From Carya illinoinensis (taxonomy: Eukaryota > Streptophyta > Magnoliopsida > Fagales > Juglandaceae), in the NCBI RefSeq assembly GCF_018687715.1, contig NC_056752.1:43560501-43624500 (forward strand): 64,000 bases of DNA. The letters run 5' to 3'. The notes under the pieces were generated by a model. The model was not told the origin of the DNA. It searched no databases and saw only the letters and a program-made list of their open reading frames with translations. Both the position numbers and the translations under genes were made by a program. How positions within the stretch are numbered: the first letter of the stretch is position 1; each line of letters starts with the position of its first letter. This document shows positions 47,091 to 58,500 of this stretch, in pieces.

Positions 47091-47387
47091 AAACCCGAAC
47101 AGGTAGTAGAAGAGCCCGCCCGCAGCAGCGTCGAGTACGTTCGTGAGCATGATGTTCATGGTATTCTTTGCACGGACGGAACCGGCGCAGAGCATGGCAA
47201 AACCGAGCTGCATGGAGAATACGAGGTAGGCAGAGAAGAGGAGATAGGTGGTGTCCACGGCGAAAGCCGTGTCGATGAACTTGTTGGAGATGGTGGAGAA
47301 TTGGTCGCAGAGGTAGCCTGCGGCGGCCGTGGTGTTTGGGCCCAATAGCTGGGCCAGTTGGTCAGCTGAGCAGGTCTGCAACGCCAT
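45894..47387 (-). CDS. AMT1;1: High-affinity ammonium transporter, AMT1 type
   Basis: A single intronless ORF of 497 aa, the usual AMT1 length and structure. It should have 11 membrane spans with an outside N terminus. The family signature [19 protein letters not shown] spans 200-218. The twin channel histidines are H208 and H374 (in [10 protein letters not shown]). The cytosolic C terminus has [11 protein letters not shown] with T462, matching the threonine whose phosphorylation closes Arabidopsis AMT1;1 trimers. The tail ends with an acidic HDDDD stretch and a Pro/Thr end. It imports NH4+ at the plasma membrane. The AMT1;1 label rests on its overall similarity and on its place near the SMAP1- and HIL1-like genes; other AMT1 members are possible. 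Codon use is GC-rich compared with the flanks, which creates long antisense shadow ORFs. Confidence 0.93.
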
Positions 47388-47401
47388 GGCTCACTCAGAA
47401 C

Positions 47402-47423
47402 GAGAGAGAGAGAGAGAGAGAGA
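47402..47423. repeat. (GA)11 microsatellite in the AMT1 5' UTR
   Basis: On the gene strand it is a (CT)n tract 15 bp before the ATG, a common place for such tracts in plant leaders. It may affect expression. Confidence 0.9.
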
Positions 47424-47465
47424 ACCGGAGGGTGAGATAAAAGAAGGTTAGGCGACGCATGCTCA

Positions 47466-47472
47466 ATATATA
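47466..47472 (-). promoter_or_regulatory. TATA box of the AMT1 gene
   Basis: The minus strand reads CCTATATATTGAGC, about 80 bp before the ATG, which gives a leader of about 50 nt that includes the CT tract. Confidence 0.55.
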
Positions 47473-48227
47473 GGGACGAGAAAAAAATGGAGAGAGAATA
47501 GGACTTTTGTGTGTGTCTGTACAGTAGGACAAGACTTTTCAACTTGTACAATTCTAACGTGTCCAGATCCAACTCATTAATGTTATTTACATTCATCACA
47601 ATTAAATTTCAAATTATTATTTTAAAATGTAATGCCTAAAAGTGTTAAATATTAAGGCATGCCATATAATTTTAGAGAAATAATAGTTATATTTATGATT
47701 ATGTAAGTTTTATACAATTATTTAAAATATATATAGACTTAGATGAAGATTATACATAATATTATTTATAAGTTTAATACTTTTTATTTTCTTGTACAAA
47801 AATAATTTTTAATTGTTTTTTTAGTAATTTTTTAAAATGCAAATACATGGTTAAGGTTCTGTTTGGTGAAATTACTTAAGGTTGTCCGGTTTTTAAATAT
47901 CAGAAGGTATCTCCAATTAAAGGTATTTTAATTTCCTTTCTTCAATATTTGCATAATGGTAATTAACAACTTTTTTTCTTGCTTGGATTATATTTATTTT
48001 TGTGTAATTTTATTATATATACTTTAAAATAAAAATAATTTTATAATCTAATAAATTATATAAAATATCGTCATTTTATATAACTTATTTATCGCTAAAA
48101 CATTTCTCTATCTAAACTTTGGATTTAAATTTGCATCAAAACCAAACATATATTGTTCTAAATCCCAGCCAAACCGAAACTTAAAAGTATTTTATACAAA
48201 CACAACTCGGTAAAATGTATGTTTATA

Positions 48228-48390
48228 TTAAAAATTTTATGTGTAGTCATTTTTATGTATTCTTTTACGTATTTTATTAATGTGATTGGCTACATTACTT
48301 TTTTTAATATAAAATAAATATTTTGACTAATCGCATTAGTGAAATGTATAATAATTACGTAAAAGTAACTGTATATAACAGAATTGATTA
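48228..48390. mobile_element. MITE-like inverted repeat, family A copy 3
   Basis: The left arm ATGTGTAGTCATTTTTATGT is the imperfect complement of the right arm around ACGTAAAAGTAACTGTATAT. The arms are about 60 bp and the core has TAATGTGATTGG / CTAATCGCATTA. This is the clearest member of the family. Confidence 0.65.
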
Positions 48391-48429
48391 ATTTATTTAA
48401 TGAATTCACCATCCGACTATATTTATATG

Positions 48430-48600
48430 AGTTTTGTTACGTACAATCAAAGTCGCATACTAATCTGTATACTAATACTTATTCATTCATATTTCAAATT
48501 TAAATTAACACTATTTTCAATAAAATATATTTTTTGACCAATCACATTAGATTAATACACATATTAGTGCACAATTATATTTACAACTAGATTTTTTCTA
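48430..48600. mobile_element. MITE-like inverted repeat, family A copy 4 (divergent)
   Basis: It starts TTTTGTTACGTACAATCA and contains TTTGACCAATCACATTAG and ACTAGATTTTTTC at the right. It lies only about 40 bp after copy 3. Confidence 0.4.
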
Positions 48601-48784
48601 TTTATATACCTTTTTCTTATATAAATTGATATTCTGGGTTTGAGTTCTCACATCCCAATTTTCTAAAAAAACAAAAAAACAAAAAAAAAAACCTTCTAAA
48701 TATTTGGTGCACAGAATTATTATCATATTTGCGATAACTTCGAAAATTCAGATTGGACTTTCAGAACAATGGTTTTTTATTTTT

Positions 48785-48945
48785 AAAATATGATTGTTAT
48801 AGTTGTAAATATGTAAGTAAAGTATAATTATTTTTTTTAAAAAATAAATAAATATAAAATTTACATAAAAAAATAAATAAATATATAAAAATAATTACAC
48901 GATATTTATATATTTCATAACTGTATATAACATTATTTTTTATTT
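48785..48945. mobile_element. MITE-like inverted repeat, family C copy 2
   Basis: TTGTTATAGTTGTAAATATGTAA on the left mirrors the right end around ATATATTTCATAACTGTATATAAC. It is related to 35925-36095. Confidence 0.45.
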
Positions 48946-49811
48946 TTAACCTCAGGATCTGGCAGTCAAATAATCCCAAACGAAAATGGGAAGTATGCTT
49001 GCATTGATGAAATGCAGTCAAAATAAATACTCATCTTATTTTATATAATTAAATAAATACTTAAATGCTACAAAAACAAATCAATAATTTCCAAGATTTT
49101 CCGTTCGGTGATCTCTCTCAAAAAGGATCCAAGGTCGACTTTTCTAATGTACGAAGAAAATTTGTTTTGTTTTTGTCATGTTTCCATTCGGATCAGAATT
49201 CTTGTCCCAAATATTAGAGTGAGAGAGATTAATATATAAGGCGAATCTCATATAATTTTTTTTAAAAAAATATTTAAATATTGTAAAATTCATTTTATGT
49301 ATTTAAGTCTCTCTTACCGTAAATATTAGAGTTCGGATATAAATTATAGGAATTTTAAATTATATTTTATTTTTATATGTAAATAAACATTTTACAAAGC
49401 ACGCCTTTTGGTTTGATCTTTTCTGATTTTAGCTTTTCTGATTATATAACAACTTTGAAATGTTTTAACATTTTATTAGAGTAAAGGTATTAAATAATCT
49501 AGACTACACAGTGACACACTTCATCCGACTTTGATCAATTAAATAATCAAGTTTAGGGAAAAAAATATTATGATATTTCTATAACTTAAAGTGAGACATT
49601 ATCTTAAAATATAATTAAAAATTTGAGTGAAGATTCTAAAGACTTTGTGAAAACAAAAGGCCACCCACAAGTCTTCGTATATTTCAAGTTTATCAAATAT
49701 AATTTTCTGGAAACAAGTATTTCCATGCAGCTGAAGACCACTTTATGTAAAGGAAGAAAATCAAAATCAATCATGGGAGCTACTATTTTATCATAATTAC
49801 CTAAATATTAT

Positions 49812-50030
49812 TTAGGCTATGTTTGGATATTGAGATGATCTCAAATGATTTTAATTATTTCGTAAATAGTAATATTTTATAAGTTCTATTGAGATGTGTT
49901 TGAATATAAATATGTTAATATATACGTTTAAATATATGAAATAAATTGAGATAAATTTAATTTTTTTTTATGAAAAGTTAAAAAAATAGCAAATCCTATC
50001 GTTTGTGATGAATTAACAACCAAACACGGC
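49812..50030. mobile_element. MITE-like element, family E copy 3
   Basis: It starts GCTATGTTTGGATATTGAGA and ends CAACCAAACACGGC, so GTTTGG and CCAAAC form the visible inverted ends. The body has GAGATGATC and TTGAGATAAATT. Confidence 0.5.
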
Positions 50031-51153
50031 ACAAGCCAAAGGTGAAACGATCATAAGAGATCATTGAAAAAATGGTCTACCGATAACTTTCAAAAGTTAT
50101 AACAAATCATCACGACAAAAGATGCACTATACCTAGGCAGCCACCCCACTTACTGGAAGAAATGAACCCATGACTCCACTTTTCACCTTTATAGGTCAAG
50201 AAAAGAATAAAAAAGACCAAGAAACCTCATTGTTCCCACTTGTTTAAAGGTCGAATCATCATGGAATTTTCCAACATGCATGTTCTTTTACATGTTGGTT
50301 TCATACTTGACTTTTTATGTATAATTGCAGAAGGTAACAATCCTTTCTCACTACAACCAGTTACTACTCTCCAACACATCATTTTCTCCAACTTTCCTTC
50401 GAGTTCTTGATAGGTTTCAAGTACGCCCATAAATAAATTACATAAAAATAATCTCATAAATTTATATGATTTAATATGATCCGTCATATCTACTTTACAA
50501 TTTTACAAATTATATTTATTTATAAAATTATTTTTATGTAATCTATTTATAATTAGAATATTTTTTAAATTAAATATCGTCTTCTTATATGATATTACAT
50601 ACAGTTGTGGAGCCGACCTATATAGATTCGCCCCAGCCAAAACCAGCTCATGTTTCTGAGACCAAGCATGCACCAAGCTGTAGAAGTTATTAGAAATTAA
50701 TAATGGTCACTGAACATTTATGTTTACTAGATGGTTATGTGTATAAAATAATCATGCAACAATGTGCGCGCGTGTCAGCCTGAGATTCTATTTCTTTATC
50801 ATTGCATTTAATTATATATATATATGTTCCTTCAAATTTAATTTTTATTCATCAAATGGAGCTGCCTTTATTGACCATTGCCCTCCGTACATTGAATCCG
50901 AATCGAATGACAGAATTCTTTCATTGCTCCATGTGAAAAAAAAATAGAGATTCGTTTATTTTTTATTTTTCGATGGAATATGTATTCGTTTATTTTAATT
51001 TGCAATAAATTCGTTTATTTCCCAATCAGGCAGCAGAGTAGCACCGCTTGTTAAGCTAAGGCACGCAAGAAAGCCCCCTCCATCGTAATGTGGTGTCAAT
51101 TTCACAGCATGAAGTATGCGTATTCTAAAATCACACAGCCATGCCACCCCAAA

Positions 51154-51186
<33 letters not shown>

Positions 51187-52562
51187 TCCCCCCCTCTCTC
51201 TGTCTTAATGATAGATATCAAGTTCCAAATATGAAAGTCAAAAGCATGATTGATTGGCCAAGAAACTTCAAACCTTTTTGGGTAACCAAGGGTCAGAATG
51301 TGAAGATATATTTAATTATGCATTAGCCAGATTTTAAAACCCTAATCACATCAAGTCATTTGGGGTAATCTAAGAGTCACAATGTAAAGAGTATACTATT
51401 AACAAGTGACAACTTGAATTTAATAGTTATTACGTATAATTTCATATAATAAATTATATAAGTATCGACTATTACCAACTTGTTAATTAATAATAAGTAT
51501 CGATCAGAATACCGAATCGAGGAATCAAAAGCTACCTAATGAAAGGGGAACAACTTATATGTTCTCCCCTTAATATGTTTTCCTCTTAACACTAGGAATA
51601 AAACTATCATAAACAATAACTGTATTATGTCATGATGTATAATAAGCAGTATAGTTTGTATTAGAGGAGCTCACATCTATAATCCTTTGATTATAATCAT
51701 AGTTGTAAGGCTATCAATCAATATTATAATTAAGATTCAACTTGAATAAATATCACCTAAAATAAAATAAAAATATATATAGATTACAACATTTAATCAT
51801 AGTACCATTTTGGTATCCACACAAACAATGACATGTCATTACACTTGCGTTCCTATTTTTGTTAACCATACTTCTCTATAGAAATTAATGCAACTTGCTC
51901 AAGAAAATAATTAATTAAAATAATTAATTATTAAATTTCAAGTGCCATATAGTCACTTAAAAAAGAAAATTATTAAAAAATTATTATTTTTTCATATAAA
52001 TTTTATTTTTATTCACTTTTTTTTTAAATAATTGCACAGTAATTATACAAACGACTGCAATTATCATTTCGTACAAAAAAAAAAAAAAAAAAAGGGTCAT
52101 ACATCATGTCACATCCGTATATAATAAATTACTTAATGTCAACGGCTGATAAACAAAGTGCGTTTACAATCTGCAGCTGCAGCTTGGGAAACAAATGTCA
52201 CATTTACGTGTGATCTCTCTTCTTTCAGATTCAGGAAATGAGAGGCTGAGTAGTGCCAACAGGAATCCCTGAATTCCAAAATCATCTTTCCTCTTTAAAT
52301 TGCCATGAGAACGACATTGCCGGCAATATGCCCTTTCACACAATTATTCAGCTGTTGACAAACTCTGCAACTTGTGCATGTGACATGTCCACGCAGAATT
52401 ATCCAATGCTATGCAATGCTAGATCTAAATTTGATGTAGACTTTCGAATGAGTCAAAATTTTAAAATTCATGTGTGCAAGTAGTAAAAACTACACAACGG
52501 ATGACCATATTCTAATCGTTCCAGGTTTTACGTTTGATTTCTATAAATTTCAAAGAGCCGCT

Positions 52563-55500
52563 CTACTCACCGCCCATTTTCAACTTTTTCCTCTGCTTTC
52601 TTCGCTGATCCCGCACACCTGGAAGAGATCAAACAAGAAAAAGGAAAGATGAGAAATGAAAAACAAGAAAAGTAAACGCTGTGTAAACTAGAAAAAAAAG
52701 GAAAGATGAGAAATGAAAAACAAGAAAAGTAAACGCTGTGTAAACTAGAAAAGGGCATACGTTTCTTCTCTTGTTTCCTCTTTCTCCTAAGATTATCCAT
52801 ATTTCTTCGTTTTTCTGCCACCCCTTTCACATCCATATGCACCTGTAAAGATAAAGACATCAAAATATAAAAATCCACTTGGAGGGAGAAATTGGATAGA
52901 TATTACCAACATACTGATTCCCCCCCACCAGGGTGGGCGGTTTTGCGCGGCTTAGATATGGACTTCCACATGAAAAACCAAGAGGAGAATATTCTACGGT
53001 TTAGGCCAGTATATACACATATATAGCGTCTGCTGGTATATTATGAAGAAACAGTTACACTCCTCTCGTTACCGTTACTGTTCTCATATAGCTGTTAAGT
53101 TCATTGTAATAACTCAGTTCTATCATCTTTTTGCAGCATTAACATCATAATAATAATAACTTATTGTTGCCGATGATTTACTGTTTAGAATGGTACAGAA
53201 ACTACTCAGTATAGGAATTAAAAAGGGAGGCTCCGGAAATCTCCAATTCAGCAATATCATAGGGCCTGAGATCCGAGGGAAGTTTGAATCAGTTTTTTCT
53301 AATGCCTCCATTCTTTTAGGCTACACCCTAGCATGTCAAATGTACCAATAAGATAATTGATGATGGGCCTACAAAAACTCGCTCTCTCTCTCTCTCTATA
53401 TATATATAGTAAAGGGTAGTATTAATAAGAACTCGATCTCTATATTTTTCAAAACTGTGTACTGGAATATAAAATGGCTGACAATGGATGCTGCCATGCT
53501 GGGCATAAATAACTCCCTATGCATGTGCAATTATATCGTTCCTCACATGGAACAGTATACGTGATTTTTTTTTTTTTCTGAAAAAACAAATGAACTATAG
53601 AATGGTTTAAATAATTTTCCACTAGGAATCATGTACTTGGGCTATGCCTATTCCACGTCAATACAATCTCTATTTACTGATTAAAAAAAAAGAATTATGT
53701 GATCTCCCGGCAAGTCATCTTCTGGGTATCCACACCCATGAGTGTGAAATGATAAATTTTATTTCCATGGGAATTCTCCTTTTTTTCCCTTTGATAAATT
53801 GATATTCAGTCGGAATTTTGGTTAACTAAAGAATATAACATAAGTATGGATAAACATGCTACCTCATGACCCGCACTACGAAGTGCCTGGAGTGGTTCCA
53901 CACAATTCTGACCAATAATGACTAATTTCCTTCTTTTGTTTTCTCCTGAACCCTCGCTATCGCCAAGTTTTTGCCTAGCTAATTCTTCAAACTGATGTTG
54001 CAGAAGAGGTGAAACACCAGCCTGAAAGGGAGAAAAAAAGGTACTGATTGAACTTGAGAAGTAGGTGAAAAAATAGGTTATAATCAAAATGAGCTATCAT
54101 AAATGGTTACCCCTGCCAAATAACGGTGTGAAAATGTTCTTGGCTGCAATGGACGTGATAAAAGCATATTGAGCTCCTGCAATTTGAAAGAGGAAAAAAA
54201 TATATGCTCGCATGAGAACTTTCTTTTAGGACATGAAGATGACAACTGCACCGGGCAGTTCAGGTTAAAAACAAGAATATGCAAGGAAAGGTGAAACCTG
54301 CTGCAACTTCTTTAATTGCATGGACGTGGCTTTCTTTTGCTTGAAATTGTTTACTCTTTCTTCCTCACTGTCATAATTGTCCATCACTAATTCCACTGAC
54401 TCTGCACTTCGCTCAAGCCAGCCTTTGTTGGCTTTCTCCTAGAATGCACGCACACGCACAAATTTAGAAATGCAGCAAATGCATATTGTAATATAAAAGA
54501 TGAAAAGTATTGCAATTATGGGAGAAATTAAATATACAAAAAAAGGAAAGTTATTGAGTTTCAAAAGAAGAAACTTGCAGTGAATTGTCATTAGAACATT
54601 AAGGATTTAGAATAAGCAGAAAAAGAAAAAACAGGCACTAAAACATAAAGTGTAAACTGCGGTTAAAGAAAAAAATCCAACTAAAACAATCATGTAAAGC
54701 GATTAGGGAAACCATAAAGCATTCAACACAGCCAGCAAACCCTGTAGATACAATAGTAATAAAATTTTATAGTTTTAACAGGTAAGGTTAATGCATGAAC
54801 ACGAGTTTGGCATCATCAGAACTGATGCACAACCACTGGCAATGAGACCAGTCTGACACATGCCAAAATCCAACCCACACTCAGTTTCAAGAAACTAATG
54901 TTGACCAGGGCACAGGCAGAGCCCAAACCCCAAGCTACAATTGCATTTAAGAACTGAATGCATGTCACCATGTAGGTTGAAGGAAAACACCTGGGAGTCC
55001 TTCCGCAAAATTTTGTCTATTTGACGAGCAAGAGATAATCGTTTTAGGACCTCTGGTATGTATGAGTTCTCTAAAGGAAATCGCTGAAAACTTTCCTGTG
55101 TACAGGGAAAAGGCTATACACGTAAGTTGCAATTAAAAGCTATATTAAGAAAAGAACTAGGAGCTAAGAATAATAAATGCTACTCTTAAGTTCTAATTTG
55201 TAGAACCTCCCAAAAGCCATCAATTAGCACTTGAATTTTCAGTTATAGTTTCAAATGAGAGAAACCAAGCCAATATTAGTGAATCATGCGCTCAAGTCTG
55301 TAAGGGCACTAAAAGCTTCTTAGGAGTACCTTGGAAAATGATTTGCACAAAGAAGCAAATTTTGATGTTTCATTTGGTGAGATTAGTGCAATGCTGCACC
55401 CATCAGCGAAAGCTCTAGCAGTTCTTCCACTCCTATGAACATAAACCTAAGAAAAGGATAATTAACATATGGTTAAAGAAGGTAAGAATAATACTGAAAA

Positions 55501-58500
55501 CATGTTGAAAAGCATCCCAACATTATTAACTTACGTCAGCAGAATGTGGCAGCTGATAATGAACAACAGTTCGAACACCAGGAATATCAAGGCCTCTTGC
55601 TGCGACATCAGTGGCAACAAGTATTCCATGTTCATTTCCACGAAAACGATCAAGTGCCTGCATTAAACACAAGATGGTAAGGAAAGACATTGAAGAAGAA
55701 AACAGGATACCTTTGCCCAAAAAATGACAAAAGTGGTAAGATAATCATGTCAATTTAGTTATGGGCTACATATTTCTTAGCATGCTTCCTTCCAAAAGGA
55801 GAATGGGAAAATGCAAAGTTCAATTTTTGATCTATCCAAAGAACTCCAACAGAAATTAAATGAGCTCATTTACTAACTGGTCTCAAAACCCTTTGCATTT
55901 GAAACCCCTAAAAAATAAGGCCCCTTCACCCCCCACACTCCAACCATGCATTTACCATCTGATCCAATTGGCATTCTCAATAATTACAATTAGCCTATGT
56001 ATGCAAGCACTGTTTTCAAAGCATATTCTAGCAATTCCTGATTCCAGGACAGTTAGTATCACCTACATTCTAACTCATGCTTTCTTTATGCTAAGTGAAA
56101 TTAAGAATTTGTCCGACCTGATTTGTTCATTATTTTGTCATGCATAGTATTTAAACAGTTCAAATTCAACTGTAGAAGTTATTTCAACAGCAGATTACAA
56201 ACACGAAGCTATGAGACTAGCAGTAACACTAACCTATACCATCGATTAATGCCCTGTAAGGTGCTGTTGGTTTTGAGACAAGCTTAAAAAAACCATGCTT
56301 ACGACTGCTTACATACTCTACTCGGATTGTTTGTCATAATAATCAATCTCATCAGTTAAATAAACCAAACTTCCACCGTAAAAACACTTGCTGGGATGTA
56401 AAAGCTAGTATTGAACTTAAATAAAGAAACACCGATTCATTGTCATAGAGATGCAGAAGTGCCACACTAAAAGCTACAAGAGACTCAGGGAAGACCAAAT
56501 CAGAAACAGGTAAAATACTGGAGCAGCAGCAAAAAAAATCATCAAGTCAACCTTTAAACTTCTCGTGTCATAGAAGAATGCAAATAGATATGAACGTATC
56601 TAATAATTTAAGGAAAATCTAACCTGCAACCGAGCTCGCTGCTGCATTTGAGCATGTAGTGTCCAAACATTGATGCCAAGAATACGCAAAAGAGAAGAGA
56701 GATGGCGCAAAGCTGCAATTGATGTACAGAACACAATTGTGCGGCCTTCTCCATGAACACTCAAAATATAATACAAATAGGCATCTTTATCTTCCTCCCT
56801 GCATCTGCAAGCTATTAAAATTAATAATATTCCATTGAAGCCATCTGAATTGCAAATAACCATGGTACTGACATTCTAGGTAACCTAAGTCCTAGGGCAT
56901 GTGAAAGAAGGCTAGTGGAATACTTTATAGCGCAGGTGTAGCCTAAGTTCACAACAAAGTTCACTCCAATTAATGTAGAAACAGGTTCTAAACATCTATA
57001 GACTTCATTATACTTGATTTGTACATCTAAACCACAAGGAATAGAATATGTATCAATAATGGGCAAAGAATATAAAGATGTAACAAACAAAAGTAAATTC
57101 ACTACTTTAAGCCATCAATTATTGATTATGGGAACACCAGAGATTTAGAATGAGGACTTCAAATTTGTGAATAGTTATAAAATTCAAATTATTACAGCAC
57201 AAATTAATGTATTGCCAAAGCATGACGCAGTTCAAGGTCTTGTACTAACTAATAGACAGAATTAACAGTACTAATTAATAGTAATAAGAATAAACAAATT
57301 GTAGGCATACTAAGTTTTGACCTAGAGACAGAAATTCCATATGAAGAGTTGGACAACTTATTTGCATGTACGTCAAAAACCTAACATTTGCAAGTTCAGC
57401 AGAAAAACAGAAACTTCAAACTTAGTAAGATACAAGAAGGTTTAATTGAGAAGTGAATTGCAATTTACAAACAAAAGATTTGCAGATACCAGATAATGAT
57501 GAAAATTACATACTCAATAAATGACTCCTCAATCTTATCTGCCAAAATTGATGCATTTGTCAGATCAATGATGGCAACATTAGCTCTCATTCCAGCTCGC
57601 TCAGAGAGAGCTTCTATAGAATTCAACCCATCAGTTAATGACTGCTTTGGTTTTACAAAACCACGCTTTAGCTTCTTGCGAAAATCAGCAGATAATGCTA
57701 TGGTAGCAGAAAAAACCAAAGTTTGTCTTTTCTTTCTTTGGAAGCTTGAAACCGTGACACAATTTTGTGTATTTTGAGAGTGATCTTCAATGGGGCCGTT
57801 GGTGACAGGAAGCATGTCAGTTATTGACTGCAACTCGCGAAAATGTCCATTTTCAATCATTCGATCAGCCTCATCCAACACAAAAAAAGACAAAGAATGT
57901 AACTGCAAAAGCAAGAAGAGTGAGTCAAACAAAACAGTTCTGATTGATACAGTACATCAAGGAATAAAGCAACTGAAGACAGCATACAAGAATATGGTTC
58001 CATGAGAGTAACTCAAATTGAAACATGAACTCTGACTTCTTTCACTTGGGATTGAAAAATAAGCCAACTATCTTACAGAATGGTTGAATGAACTCTCGTA
58101 CATGCAATCTACATGTATCAGTGCCTACCTCGACAAGATGCTTTTCTCCTCCTGATATAAGTTCCCACAACCTCCCTGGAGTTCCAACAACAATCTCAGG
58201 CCTTTTCTTTAGGAGTCTTTCCTGCTTCTCTGTTGACATTCCCCCAACAATAGGAACCACTCTAATATCAGTTCCAGTGGCTACAGCCTTGAGATGATCG
58301 GTGACCTGAGAAAAAGAGTTTAGATCTTATTGGTATATTGAAGGTATGAAGTAGCCTTACATAATCTATACAAAATTAACAGTTCATATGAATCCTTTAC
58401 AAAGGACCACATCTAATCATGGTTGGATTTGATCTTAACCAAAATTCCTTTTGAGTGAAACTTTTTACTAAATACCCAAAATATCCTTACTTTACCCATA

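Larger units (their letters stand above)
47473..52562. other. AT-rich intergenic DNA with several MITE-like elements
   Basis: No gene is supported. It contains MITE-like elements at 48228-48390, 48430-48600, 48785-48945 and 49812-50030 (listed separately), a (TA)n run at 51158-51184, an A18 run near 52076-52094, and an AT-rich inverted segment around 50430-50580. Confidence 0.55.

Noticed and set aside
46665..47348. 227-codon plus-strand ORF opposite the ammonium transporter, with several shorter ones nearby
   Set aside because: It lies wholly antisense to a clear AMT1 gene with GC-rich third positions, which makes stops rare on the other strand. Composition is low-complexity Gly/Glu/Val and matches nothing.
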